This document shows, in pieces, positions 43,367 through 50,614 of a stretch of 50,614 nucleotides of DNA. The stretch covers positions 79,714-130,327 of the forward strand of contig NZ_DKIH01000007.1 in NCBI RefSeq assembly GCF_002454115.1, read 5' to 3'. The DNA is from Sphingopyxis sp. UBA6723 (GTDB lineage: Bacteria > Pseudomonadota > Alphaproteobacteria > Sphingomonadales > Sphingomonadaceae). The translations under genes were made by a program, and so were the position numbers. Below the pieces are notes generated by a model that ran no database searches, was not told the DNA's origin, and saw only the letters and a program-made list of their open reading frames with translations. The first letter of the stretch is position 1. The number at the start of each line of letters is the position of its first letter.

Positions 43367-43403
43367 CGGCTCCCCGACGGAGCCGAACATGATGAGATTT
43401 TTT
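43367..43403 (+). terminator. Possible terminator after the haemoglobin gene
   Basis: A 7-bp stem (CGGCTCC / GGAGCCG, loop CCGAC) lies 10 nt after the stop. A run of six T follows, but 12 nt from the stem, so it is at best a weak intrinsic terminator. Confidence 0.4.
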
Positions 43404-43411
43404 GGCAAATC

Positions 43412-43457
43412 TGGAGCGGGCGAAGGGATTCGAACCCTCGACCCCAACCTTGGCAAG
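43412..43457 (-). pseudogene. 3' fragment of tRNA-Gly(GCC), attachment site of the element
   Basis: Read on the minus strand, these 46 nt give the last base of the anticodon 5' stem, the loop TTGCCAA (anticodon GCC), the 3' anticodon stem GGTTG, variable loop, an intact T arm (GAGGG-TTCGAAT-CCCTT), acceptor strand CGCCCGC, discriminator T and encoded CCA. Upstream of the anticodon loop the match to tRNA-Gly stops at once (position 43458), so the D arm and 5' acceptor are missing. This is what integration into a tRNA 3' half leaves behind. A tyrosine integrase gene begins 178 nt away. The complete tRNA-Gly is expected at the far end of the element, outside the window. Confidence 0.88.
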
Positions 43458-43635
43458 AAATTACGACAACTACGCCAGAACTTCTTTTTCTACGCCAAGG
43501 CACTAAAAAGCAAGCTTTTGTTGACTTCAACCTGCGATATTCTATCCTCGACCTACCCTGCGAAGCGGTGAATTTCTATTACGTCCTTATTACTTTTCGA
43601 ATCTGCCACCCTCGCGTAATATGATGGAGGAACTT

Positions 43636-44904
43636 GTGGCGCTTGCAAAGCTCAATAAGCGGACGGTCGATGCGCTGGCTGCACCAGCGACAGGCCAGGC
43701 ATTTCTTTGGGATACCGAGATCAAGGGTTTCGGTGTCCGTGTCGGCGCAACCGGGACGAAAACCTTCGTCATCCAGTATATGAATGAGGAAGGCCGGGTT
43801 CGGCGAGTGAAGATCGGGCGCTTCGGCGTCATGACGGTTGAACAAGCCCGCGAGCTGGCGAAGATTCAGTTGGGCAAGGTCGCCTCTGGCGAAGATCCCG
43901 CAGAGGAGTCACGCCGGGTCCGGAAAGATCTTAATGTCGCCGAGATGTGCGAATGGTATCTCGTCGAAGCGCGGGCCGGCCGCATTCTTGGACGGAAGAA
44001 CCGCCCGATCAAGAACACCTCGCTCAACATGGACGAGAGCCGCATCCGGACGCACATCATCCCGCTGATGGGCAAACGCCTCGTGCGAAAGCTGACGATC
44101 GCCGACGTCGAGGCCATGCAGAATGACATCGCCACCGGTCAGACACGAAAGCCTCCTTCGGGCGGGCGCGGCGGCCGCCCGACCGGCGGCGCCGGCGTTG
44201 CCGGGAGGAGCCTCGGCACCCTTCAGGCCATTCTCGGCCATGCAAAGCATAAGGGACTGATTGCGGAACATCCCACGAAGGGCGCGAAGAAGCTCGCGAC
44301 AAAGAAAAAGACCCGGCGTCTCAGCATCGCCGAGATCGAGCTGCTTGGGCGCGCAATCGGCCGGGCCGAACTGGGTTCCGAGAACCCCGTTGCGCTCGCT
44401 ATCGTGAGGACGCTCCTTCTGACCGGCTATCGGCGCGAAGAGGCGCAGGCGCTGCAGCGGCAGTGGGTCAACCCCATGGGCGGTTACGTCGCGTTCCCCG
44501 ACACGAAGAGCGACGCGCAATATCGGGCGATCGGCCCCGAGGCGATCAAGATCGTCGTCGCTCAAACCGAAATTGCCGGCTGCCCCTACGTCTTTCCCGC
44601 GTCGAATGGCGAAGGCCCTTTTACCGCCGTCAGCGACTGCCTCGCCCGGCTATGCCGCTCGGCCGGCATCAAGGGTGTAACGCCGCATACGCTGCGCCAC
44701 ACCTTCGGGAGCATGGCTGGCGAACTCGGCTTCTCCGAGCTCACGATCCGCGCGATGCTCGGCCACGCGTCGCAAAGCGTGACGCAGGACTATGTACATA
44801 TCGACGAAGCCGTGAAGCTGGCGGTAAGCCGGACCTCGGACGAGATCGCGAAACATCTCGAGACTGGCGTGCGGAAGGCGGCGCAGATGAAATTCGCCGC
44901 CTGA
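43636..44904 (+). CDS. Tyrosine integrase
   Basis: This 422-residue site-specific recombinase inserts and excises the element at the tRNA-Gly site. An N-terminal arm-binding region (DUF4102-like: FLWDTEIKGFGVRVGATGTK) and a SAM-like core-binding region precede the catalytic domain. All catalytic residues are present: Arg266 (TGYRREE), Lys291 (PDTKSDA), His351 and Arg354 (PHTLRHTF), His377 (LGHAS) and Tyr386 (QDYVH). A flexible Gly/Arg-rich insertion lies near residues 170-190 (SGGRGGRPTGGAGVAG). The GTG at 43636 is chosen because GGAGG ends 5 nt before it; the ATG at 43621 has no ribosome site and that GGAGG would lie inside the gene. It is next to the attachment fragment, as expected for an element integrase. 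Confidence 0.94.
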   Translation: MALAKLNKRTVDALAAPATGQAFLWDTEIKGFGVRVGATGTKTFVIQYMNEEGRVRRVKIGRFGVMTVEQARELAKIQLGKVASGEDPAEESRRVRKDLNVAEMCEWYLVEARAGRILGRKNRPIKNTSLNMDESRIRTHIIPLMGKRLVRKLTIADVEAMQNDIATGQTRKPPSGGRGGRPTGGAGVAGRSLGTLQAILGHAKHKGLIAEHPTKGAKKLATKKKTRRLSIAEIELLGRAIGRAELGSENPVALAIVRTLLLTGYRREEAQALQRQWVNPMGGYVAFPDTKSDAQYRAIGPEAIKIVVAQTEIAGCPYVFPASNGEGPFTAVSDCLARLCRSAGIKGVTPHTLRHTFGSMAGELGFSELTIRAMLGHASQSVTQDYVHIDEAVKLAVSRTSDEIAKHLETGVRKAAQMKFAA

Positions 44905-45183
44905 TCAGGGCGGCGTCGCGCGCTCGCCCGGCGTTACAGCCGGCAACCGGAGGAAAACGGTCTGGTGGTCATACGTCCGCGTCATGCAGAAAACGATCGC
45001 CTCTAGCAGTTCCAGACAGTTTCCTTTTGGGCAGACATGAGGATGAGCGGATCACGAATTGCGCCCCATTGCGCTCCGTTTCGCTGTCAGATGCGGGTAG
45101 GCGCACGATATTTACAAAAGCATCTTGCAATACGCACAGATTCGTGACAGAAATCCCTTGTTGCTAAACGGGGACACTGCTCC

Positions 45184-45891
45184 ATGGATATTCGCCGCAC
45201 CATTCTCGACACCGTTCCGAAGGAACTGTGGATCGACCTCGAAGACCGTCACCGCGCTGAGGCGTTCAAAGCGCACGATGTCGTGAAGACGAACATCCCG
45301 CTGAACGCCAAGCGCAGCCGCGAGGTCGAAGGTCAGATCCGCTTCCGCCTGCAGGAGCAGGGCTATGAAGAGGTCGTCCAGCTTCATGGCGGCCACCTCG
45401 TCGAAGATGGCATCATGCCCGGCACCGATTTGCGCGTATATCAGCCCTTCGCCCGCTTTCAGGGTCCGAAGGTCGGGGTCATCCTCGGTTTTGCGGCGAT
45501 GCCCGAACGGCGCAAGATGCCCGCGAAGAACATGTCGCGTGCCGCCGGCGTCACGTTGAACTGGCATCTTCAGCCGAGCATGTTCGACGATCCGAAGAGC
45601 TTGCGCGCGAATGATATCTTCGTTCTCTTTCTCACCGCTCGCGACCGCAACAAAGCCGGCATGATTGAGGAAATAGCGGTCGGCGTCATCGGCGCCGACT
45701 ACAAGGACTTCATCTTTTACGAGTCGCTCGAAGACTTCTTGCGCGGCTACGGCGAAGACAGCGATGCTCCGGATGGCCCCGATGGTTCCGACGATCGCGG
45801 TGCCGAGGTCAAACTCCGCAAGACTCGCAAGCTGTTCTTGCCTCCGGAGAATCGTCCGGATAGCGACGCCGAGGACGGCTCGAACGAATAA
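45184..45891 (+). CDS. Unknown protein paired with an HTH/ImmA-IrrE peptidase
   Basis: I do not recognise this 235-residue protein. It has no signal peptide or membrane helix. The N-terminal 60 residues are charged and helical (KELWIDLEDRHRAEAFKAHD). The middle (about 60-190) looks like a mixed alpha/beta domain (VYQPFARFQGPKVGVILGFA, then ANDIFVLFLTARDRNKAGMI). The last 45 residues are low-complexity and acidic (DSDAPDGPDGSDDRGAE). GGGGA precedes the ATG. The 279-nt gap between the integrase and this gene shows no convincing gene, only a possible promoter region. The next gene, an HTH-ImmA/IrrE protein, starts 77 nt downstream after a perfect hairpin. In such pairs one protein is often the target or partner of the peptidase, so a toxin-antitoxin, defence or element-control role is possible but not shown. 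Confidence 0.75.
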   Translation: MDIRRTILDTVPKELWIDLEDRHRAEAFKAHDVVKTNIPLNAKRSREVEGQIRFRLQEQGYEEVVQLHGGHLVEDGIMPGTDLRVYQPFARFQGPKVGVILGFAAMPERRKMPAKNMSRAAGVTLNWHLQPSMFDDPKSLRANDIFVLFLTARDRNKAGMIEEIAVGVIGADYKDFIFYESLEDFLRGYGEDSDAPDGPDGSDDRGAEVKLRKTRKLFLPPENRPDSDAEDGSNE

Positions 45892-45924
45892 GTCGGTCGC
45901 ACCGACAAACGCTGATTTTTCTCC

Positions 45925-45952
45925 GCTTCGCACCCCTCAAAGGGTGCGAAGC
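45925..45952 (+). promoter_or_regulatory. Perfect 11-bp hairpin before the HTH-peptidase gene
   Basis: GCTTCGCACCC (45925-45935) and GGGTGCGAAGC (45942-45952) form an uninterrupted stem with a 6-nt loop. It lies 3 nt before the AAGGA ribosome site of the next gene. No T-run follows on either strand, so it is more likely an operator for the HTH protein or an mRNA element than a terminator. Confidence 0.55.
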
Positions 45953-45968
45953 CGCAAGGACTCCGGCC

Positions 45969-47180
45969 ATGAGAATTGGTACTCCAGGGTTCATCCCGGC
46001 ACGGCTGACCGAGATTCGTCATGCGCGGCGTATCCCGTCTCGCGCTGCGTTGGCGCGGCGCCTCAATTCGAGCGCCAGCACCGTGTCGCGATGGGAAGAT
46101 GAGGATTCAGACCAGACCCCAGACCCGGCCGCGCTTCTTCAGCTCGCCGGCGAGATGCAGGTCCGTCCGGAATATTTCCTGCGCGAAACGTATGAGAGCG
46201 ACCGACCGACCTTCTTGCGTTCGCTGTCGAGCACCCTTGTACGCGACCTCGCGTATCAGAAGGCCCAGATGCAGTGGCTGCACGAGGCCAGCTTTATCAT
46301 CAGCCATTATGTCGACCTGCCGGAAGTCGACATTCCCGACGTATTGGCGGGTGCCGACTATACCCAGCTTCGCGATGCTGACATCGAACAGATCGCCCTC
46401 GACCTTCGCAAGCACTGGAACCTCGGCGAAGGACCGAGCGGCGACATGGTCACTTTGATGGAGCGCATCGGCATCGTCGTTGCGACGATACCGATGAATA
46501 CGACCAAGCTTGATGGTCTTTGCAGTTGGTCCCCTATCGACGGCCGGCCGCATGTACTTCTTGCGACCGACAAGATGTCCTTCCCTCGCAGGCAGATGGA
46601 CGCAGCTCACGAGCTAGCGCACGCCATCCTCCATAGAGCGGTGCCAGAAGAGGAGTTCGAGGCTAATCTCCGCGTAATCGAGCGGCAGGCCTTTCGGCTC
46701 GGCAGCGCCTTTCTCATGCCTTCGACAAGCTATCCCCATGAGGTCCGGCGCTGCTCGCTTGCTGTGTTGGCCAGCCTCAAGGAAAGGTGGCGGGTATCGA
46801 TCAAGGCGCAGATCAAGCGCCTTTCGGATCTCGACATCATTCCCGAGGACTTGTCGCGGCAGCTTTACAAACTTTACTCGGCAAAAGGCTGGTCAAAAGG
46901 CGAACCGCTCGACCAGCACTGGCCAGTCCAGCAACCACGAGCGCTGCGTGACAGCCTCAACCTGATCGTCGACAACGGCGTTCGCAGCAAGGCTGACCTG
47001 CTGGCGACCGAGTTCACAATCTCGGCGACCGATGTCGAACTGCTTTGCGGCCTGTCGCCAGGATGGTTCGATCGCGATGCGGCTGAGGTTGTTACGCTGA
47101 AGCTCGCATCGTCCGATCGTGACGCTTCCCTGCGAGGTGAAGGTCAAGTCATCGCATTTCCGGACCGCCATCACCGCTGA
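45969..47180 (+). CDS. HTH regulator fused to ImmA/IrrE metallopeptidase
   Basis: This 403-residue protein joins a Cro/C1-type helix-turn-helix (about residues 10-65, RAALARRLNSSASTVSRWED) to an ImmA/IrrE zinc peptidase domain. The zinc site is His214-E-L-A-His218 (DAAHELAHAILH), with Glu238 in IERQAFRLGSAFLMP as third ligand, all intact. In known members (ImmA of ICEBs1, IrrE/PprI) the peptidase cuts a repressor after DNA damage; fused HTH-peptidases also occur in toxin-antitoxin and phage-control pairs. The C-terminal 130 residues form a further helical region (SLNLIVDNGVRSKADLLATE) seen in the longer members. AAGGA precedes the ATG. It is probably co-transcribed with the upstream unknown gene and may bind the palindrome in between. 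It is convergent with the trb operon. Confidence 0.88.
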   Translation: MRIGTPGFIPARLTEIRHARRIPSRAALARRLNSSASTVSRWEDEDSDQTPDPAALLQLAGEMQVRPEYFLRETYESDRPTFLRSLSSTLVRDLAYQKAQMQWLHEASFIISHYVDLPEVDIPDVLAGADYTQLRDADIEQIALDLRKHWNLGEGPSGDMVTLMERIGIVVATIPMNTTKLDGLCSWSPIDGRPHVLLATDKMSFPRRQMDAAHELAHAILHRAVPEEEFEANLRVIERQAFRLGSAFLMPSTSYPHEVRRCSLAVLASLKERWRVSIKAQIKRLSDLDIIPEDLSRQLYKLYSAKGWSKGEPLDQHWPVQQPRALRDSLNLIVDNGVRSKADLLATEFTISATDVELLCGLSPGWFDRDAAEVVTLKLASSDRDASLRGEGQVIAFPDRHHR

Positions 47181-47256
47181 CGTTGAGAGGCTCAAGATAG
47201 CGCGAGAATATCTCCCACGGCGATAAGGGCCCAGCTTACAAGAGACTTTCAGCCGC

Positions 47257-47472
47257 CTAATGCCGCGCCCTCGCAAAACCGCGATCGGTCGCGACGAACC
47301 GTTCCAGCATCGGCGGTATGAGCCGTTCGATCGACAACGGCTCCGATAGGCCATTTTCCTTCGCATGTGCCGCAGCATAGTCGGCGAGATCGCGCGCAAG
47401 CTTGCCCGTGAGTTCAACAGTAGCCTTGACCGGCTTCTCCTCAACGATCGGCCCAAGTCGCAGCCGACTCAT
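47257..47472 (-). CDS. DUF2274 family protein of the conjugation operon
   Basis: This 71-residue protein matches the DUF2274 group that regularly follows trbI in conjugative elements. It begins MSRLRLGPIVEEKPVKATVE and has a ribbon-helix-helix-like middle (LTGKLARDLADYAAAHAKEN) and a C-terminal helix (IERLIPPMLERFVATDRGFA). A DNA-binding or regulatory role is suggested by that shape but not proven. Its ATG overlaps the trbI stop (ATGA), so it is translated with trbI; the longer open frame upstream is inside trbI in another frame. It is the last gene of the operon in this direction. Confidence 0.85.
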   Translation of the reverse strand: MSRLRLGPIVEEKPVKATVELTGKLARDLADYAAAHAKENGLSEPLSIERLIPPMLERFVATDRGFARARH

Positions 47473-48692
47473 CGCCAATCCGCCTGCGGCTCGAGAATGA
47501 GGTCGCGGGTGACGATCACACGGAGCGCGAAACCCGGTCGGATGGTGAGCGTCGGACGCACCGCCAGTTCGCGCTCGACGATGCGGCGCCCGGCCTGGCT
47601 CGTGCTGTCCTGCATCCCGTAGCGGAGCGCCCGGGCGAGTTCGTCGTCGCCGCCGACGCTGAGCTCGCTCCCGACCCCGAGCAGGGTCGAGACGAGCGCG
47701 GCGCGAACCATCCGGCCCCAATGATTGTTCACCCGATCCTCCAGCCCCGACATGCCTGCGGCGTCGGCGCCGGGCTGCCGTTCGAGGCGGATCGATCGTC
47801 CGCCGGGCAAGATGAGGCGATCCCATGCGAGGAGCACCCGGCTCTGTCCCGCCGCGATCTCGCTGTCATATTCGCCGATCAACCGCGACCCTTGCGGGAT
47901 GAGCAGGATACGCCCGGTCGGACTGTCATAGATGTTCTGCGTCACCTGCGCGCTGATCTGGCCCGGCAGGTCCGAGCGTATGCCCGTGATGAGCGCTGCC
48001 GGAATGACAGTCCCGGCCTGGACGACCAGCGCGGAACTCGGGGCGATCAGGCGCTCGCCACTTTCGAGGGGCCTTTTCGAACCCGACGCCAGAAACTGAC
48101 GCCGCCCCTCATTGGCCGTGCGAGGCTCCGCCGCCTGTTCGGGTGCGGCCGCCTCGGCGGGCACAATATCTGTTGCTGCGGAACTTGCGGTTCCGCCCCC
48201 CAGAAAGAGCCGGCTCGTCTGGGCGCTCTCGCGCTCCTGCAGTGCCCGCTGCCGCGCCTGTTCGGCGGCCGCCACGCGCGGATCGGGAGGATTGCCCCCT
48301 TCCGCGCCGATCGGCGGGACGGGGATGGCTTCGCCGCTGCCCTGCGCCGCAACGATCGGCCGGCCGAGGTCGCCGGGGAGCGGCGGACCGAGCTTCGGCA
48401 CGGCGCCATAATCGGCGGGCGCTCCGGTGACCGCATCGGGCCTCGCATTGTTGCTCGCTTCATAGAGTTCCTGCCGCTCGGCCGGGGCCGGGGTGCGCAG
48501 CGCCCACATGAGCGATGCCGCGATCGCGATGCCGCCGGCCCCGCCGATAACCGCCAGCGTTTTCCGCGACAGACGCATGACCCGCGGCGTCTCACCCGCC
48601 AAGCGGAACGCATCGGGGCTCGCAGGGGCGATCGGCGCAACCTCGGCCTCGGCGGGCACAGCTTCTGTGCCCGGCTGTTCGGGCGCCGTCAC
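47469..48692 (-). CDS. trbI: Conjugal transfer protein TrbI (VirB10-like)
   Basis: TrbI spans the envelope and links the inner-membrane engine to the outer-membrane pore of the type IV secretion system. The 407-residue protein has a short cytoplasmic N-terminus, one membrane helix (about 44-66), a Pro/Ala/Glu-rich periplasmic spacer (about 75-195), and a C-terminal VirB10 domain. That domain shows LVVQAGTVIPAALITGIRSD, ISAQVTQNIYDSPTGRILLI and PQGSRLIGEYDSEIAAGQ. ATGA overlaps join it to trbG upstream and the DUF2274 gene downstream, so the whole block is translationally coupled. Confidence 0.94.
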   Translation of the reverse strand: MTAPEQPGTEAVPAEAEVAPIAPASPDAFRLAGETPRVMRLSRKTLAVIGGAGGIAIAASLMWALRTPAPAERQELYEASNNARPDAVTGAPADYGAVPKLGPPLPGDLGRPIVAAQGSGEAIPVPPIGAEGGNPPDPRVAAAEQARQRALQERESAQTSRLFLGGGTASSAATDIVPAEAAAPEQAAEPRTANEGRRQFLASGSKRPLESGERLIAPSSALVVQAGTVIPAALITGIRSDLPGQISAQVTQNIYDSPTGRILLIPQGSRLIGEYDSEIAAGQSRVLLAWDRLILPGGRSIRLERQPGADAAGMSGLEDRVNNHWGRMVRAALVSTLLGVGSELSVGGDDELARALRYGMQDSTSQAGRRIVERELAVRPTLTIRPGFALRVIVTRDLILEPQADWR

Positions 48693-49525
48693 GACCGGCC
48701 TCGCGGGCGCGGCGTTTCGCGTTCGATCCGCACGGCCTTGGCGCCGCGCCCGCTCCCCAGCCGGAGTTCGGCGCGATCGAAAAGGCTGTCGACGATCATG
48801 TAACGGCCGTCGACCCGGTAGTTGAGCAGCTCCGCCGCGCCCTTCTCGCCGATCGCGAACAGCGGGGGCATGTCTGCGGTTGCGATCGCAGCGCCGAACT
48901 CGACGAAGAGCTGGCGCCCATCGTCGAAAACGCGCACCGGCCGCCAGGGGACCTTCGCGCCGGAGATGCGATAGGCAAAGCTCAACGCCGCGAAATCGAT
49001 CCCGCCTGCAACCGGAGCGAGCCGCGCCTGTTCACTCTCGGCGGCGCGAAGCGCGATCAGCTCGTCCTGCGGATAGGACCAGGAGACCGCCGCCATATAG
49101 GTGGCGGGGGTCGCGCGCAGCTCGATGTGATAGGTCCGACGGCTGGTGTTGATGACCAGATTCGTCATGATGTCGGGGCGCGTGGGCTTCACCAAAATAT
49201 GGACGCGCCGCGACGCGCCCGTCCCGCTCACCGTATCGCCGATGACCCAGCGCACGGTGTCGCCGGCCGCGACAGGCCCCGGACCGACAAGCTCCTCGCC
49301 TTCCTGCAATGCGATGTCGGTGACCTGTCCGGGGGCGGTGTAGACCTGGAACAGCGCGCCATCGGCCCAGGCATATTTCTGGATGGCGTTGAGGAAGGTC
49401 GCGCGCTCGGGCTGGACGCGCGCCGCGTCGTTTGCGCGGCCGACCTGGGTGCGCGGATCGGCGGGTGCCGACTGCGCCGGCAGCGCGAGCGCGGCGGCGC
49501 CGAGAAGAAGGGTAAGGCGGATCAT
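48689..49525 (-). CDS. trbG: Conjugal transfer protein TrbG (VirB9-like)
   Basis: TrbG is the periplasmic/outer-membrane VirB9 counterpart that forms the pore core with TrbI. The 278-residue protein has a signal peptide (ALALPAQSAPA) and the VirB9 pattern: RATFLNAIQKYAWADGALFQ and YTAPGQVTDIALQEGEEL in the N-terminal domain, RVHILVKPTRPDIMTNLVIN in the centre, and a C-terminal beta-sandwich with RPVRVFDDGRQLFVEFG and YRVDGRYMIVDSLFDRAELR. The ATG at 49525 is used; an upstream ATG at 49546 lies within trbF. Its start overlaps the trbF stop. Confidence 0.93.
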   Translation of the reverse strand: MIRLTLLLGAAALALPAQSAPADPRTQVGRANDAARVQPERATFLNAIQKYAWADGALFQVYTAPGQVTDIALQEGEELVGPGPVAAGDTVRWVIGDTVSGTGASRRVHILVKPTRPDIMTNLVINTSRRTYHIELRATPATYMAAVSWSYPQDELIALRAAESEQARLAPVAGGIDFAALSFAYRISGAKVPWRPVRVFDDGRQLFVEFGAAIATADMPPLFAIGEKGAAELLNYRVDGRYMIVDSLFDRAELRLGSGRGAKAVRIERETPRPRGRS

Positions 49526-50205
49526 TGGCTGAGCTCCTTCGACCAAGAAATAGCGGTGACAAAAACGCCGAGCGGGTTCCGGCGCAGGGCGTCGGGGGTG
49601 CGGGGCGGCTGGATCGACGTGGTCAGGATCGCCGACCAGCGCGACGTCTCGACCAGGCTGCCATCCTGATAGCGGCGCTCGGTCCAGGCGATGCGGAAGC
49701 TGTCGCGCGATGCGCGGATCACACTCGACACGTCGACGGCGACCTGCATCTTGCCGACTTCGGCAAAGGGATCATTCGCGCGGGCGTGATCGCTCAGCGC
49801 CTGCGCGCCCTTGGGCGTGGTGAAGTCATAGGCGCTGAGCCAGTCCTTGCGGAGCACCACCGGATCGGCCGGGATCGAGCGGACATGCTCGATGAAGCGC
49901 GCAAGGTGGAACGCGATTTGCGGGTCGGTCGGCGAAAAGTCGGCATCGGCCGGCGCCACCGACCTGGCCTCGCCGAGCTTGTCGACCTCGACGACCCAGG
50001 GGGTGATCGTGCCGCGGAGCGACTGCCAGACGAGCGCCGAGGCGAGTCCGCCCGAAAGCGCAAGGCAGCCGAAGAAGGCGAGACGCCAGCTTTTCGCCTG
50101 GGTGCGGGCCGAGCCGATGCGGTCGTCCCAGACCTGCGCCGCGCGCTGGTAGGGCGTAACCGGGACCGGGGACTTGCCATAATGTTGGGACGGGCGTCGA
50201 AACAT
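49522..50205 (-). CDS. trbF: Conjugal transfer protein TrbF (VirB8-like)
   Basis: TrbF is a VirB8-type inner-membrane assembly factor of the transfer apparatus. The 227-residue protein has the typical start (RRPSQHYGKSPVPVTPYQRA), a membrane helix at about 42-62 (AFFGCLALSGGLASALVW), and a periplasmic VirB8 domain with ITPWVVEVDKLGEA and SFRIAWTERRYQDGSLVE. The ATG at 50205 is preferred; the frame to 50250 would run into trbL. It begins 4 nt after the trbL stop and overlaps the trbG start. Confidence 0.93.
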   Translation of the reverse strand: MFRRPSQHYGKSPVPVTPYQRAAQVWDDRIGSARTQAKSWRLAFFGCLALSGGLASALVWQSLRGTITPWVVEVDKLGEARSVAPADADFSPTDPQIAFHLARFIEHVRSIPADPVVLRKDWLSAYDFTTPKGAQALSDHARANDPFAEVGKMQVAVDVSSVIRASRDSFRIAWTERRYQDGSLVETSRWSAILTTSIQPPRTPDALRRNPLGVFVTAISWSKELSQ

Positions 50206-50209
50206 GGGT

Positions 50210-50614
50210 TCAATCCTTCTGGCTGATGTCGGGAGCGGAGCCGGCGCCATGGCTGTCGCCGGCCTTGAGGGTCTGCGAGGCGATGGTGGCGCCCGAGGTG
50301 ACGGCCTGCCGTCGCTTCATGGCGGCCGCCCAGGTCGGGGGCGACGCCGCGCCGTCGCTGGCGGTGGCAGCGCCGGCCGCGGACTTGCCCGCCTGCCCCG
50401 CGGCATAGCTTTGACGCAGGCGGTCAGCCGCGGCGCGGAGCGGCGAACCCGCGCCGCGCGCCGTGTCACGCGCCACATTGGCGAGCCCCGCACCGAACGC
50501 CCGCATCCCGCTCTTCCCGGCCGCACCCCGGGCATAGGATGCCGAAGCGCTGCCGGACGCGCGCGAGGCTCCGAGCGCGGTGCGACCGACGGCGCTGCTC
50601 GCCGCGCCGGCCGC
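50210..50614 (-). CDS. trbL: TrbL (VirB6-like) C-terminal tail, partial
   Basis: The open frame enters from the right edge, so only the last 134 residues are visible. They are Ala/Gly/Ser/Arg-rich and of low complexity (SASASYARGAAGKSGMRAFG, then ARDTARGAGSPLRAAADRLR), as expected for the hydrophilic tail of TrbL, a multi-pass VirB6-like inner-membrane protein. The identification rests mainly on position directly before trbF in the standard trbL-F-G-I order; the membrane core lies outside the window. Confidence 0.75.
   Translation of the reverse strand, partial: AAGAASSAVGRTALGASRASGSASASYARGAAGKSGMRAFGAGLANVARDTARGAGSPLRAAADRLRQSYAAGQAGKSAAGAATASDGAASPPTWAAAMKRRQAVTSGATIASQTLKAGDSHGAGSAPDISQKD

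Larger units (their letters stand above)
43412..50614. mobile_element. Integrative conjugative element, integrase-proximal end (continues beyond window)
   Basis: The left limit is the tRNA-Gly fragment. Inside are a tyrosine integrase, a two-gene cargo module, and the last genes of a Trb-type (P-type) conjugation operon, with trbL cut by the window edge. Order and direction (trbL-F-G-I then a DUF2274 gene, running toward the integrase) match alphaproteobacterial conjugative elements. The integrase gene points into the element. Remaining trb genes, coupling protein and relaxase should lie to the right. Confidence 0.87.

Noticed and set aside
43381..43560. Short frame giving a GEGIRTLDPNLG-like peptide after the haemoglobin gene
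   Set aside because: This peptide is a well-known artefact of translating the 3' end of a tRNA gene; the DNA here is the tRNA-Gly fragment.

Overview
The window is GC-rich, densely packed bacterial chromosome, most likely from an alphaproteobacterium of the Sphingomonadales (Sphingopyxis/Sphingomonas-like). The reasons are two large TonB-dependent receptors of the sphingomonad type, the xseA-DUF2093 and purD neighbourhood, alphaproteobacterial Trb conjugation genes with a DUF2274 gene, and short inverted-repeat elements between genes. The genus is an inference; no rRNA or other decisive marker is present.

Layout, left to right. (1) 83-4055: a TonB-dependent receptor facing away from hisE and a HIT hydrolase. 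(2) 4061-12495: a very large alpha-2-macroglobulin with a CxEQ thioester motif, followed by penicillin-binding protein 1C; inverted-repeat elements flank the macroglobulin gene. (3) 12598-15466: an APC amino-acid permease and a Bcr/CflA-type MFS exporter that converge on a strong two-way terminator. (4) 15588-22776: an envelope hydrolase group made of a small unknown protein, a two-domain M16 protease, a penicillin/acyl-homoserine-lactone acylase-type Ntn hydrolase and, divergently, an exported M17 leucyl aminopeptidase. (5) 22883-25518: clpB with a candidate heat-shock promoter. (6) 25553-33996: an unusual modification locus. A tight four-gene operon (small exported protein, Asp/Asn hydroxylase, sulfotransferase, second Asp/Asn hydroxylase) faces a 2OG-Fe(II) oxygenase gene, which converges on a TPR-sulfotransferase lying directly downstream of a second TonB-dependent receptor. 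(7) 34263-38180: an M23 lipoprotein, DUF2093 and xseA on one strand, and purD on the other, with the xseA and purD start codons overlapping. (8) 38263-43356: a membrane-anchored helix-hairpin-helix protein, then a module of GGDEF/EAL sensor, cupredoxin-like protein, DUF3034 outer-membrane protein and truncated haemoglobin.

(9) From 43412 to the right edge the window enters an integrative conjugative element. Its boundary is a 46-nt 3' fragment of tRNA-Gly(GCC). Next come a tyrosine integrase, a two-gene cargo module (unknown acidic protein plus an HTH/ImmA-IrrE metallopeptidase), and the end of a type IV secretion operon (trbL, trbF, trbG, trbI and a DUF2274 gene) reading back toward the integrase. 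The far end, which should hold the restored tRNA-Gly, lies outside the window.

The two best candidates for undescribed biology are the hydroxylase/sulfotransferase/TonB-receptor locus at 25.5-34 kb and the cupredoxin, c-di-GMP and haemoglobin module at 38.9-43.4 kb. The HTH/ImmA-IrrE pair in the conjugative element is a third candidate, possibly for defence or element control. All functions given are read from sequence motifs and gene order only; no database search was run.
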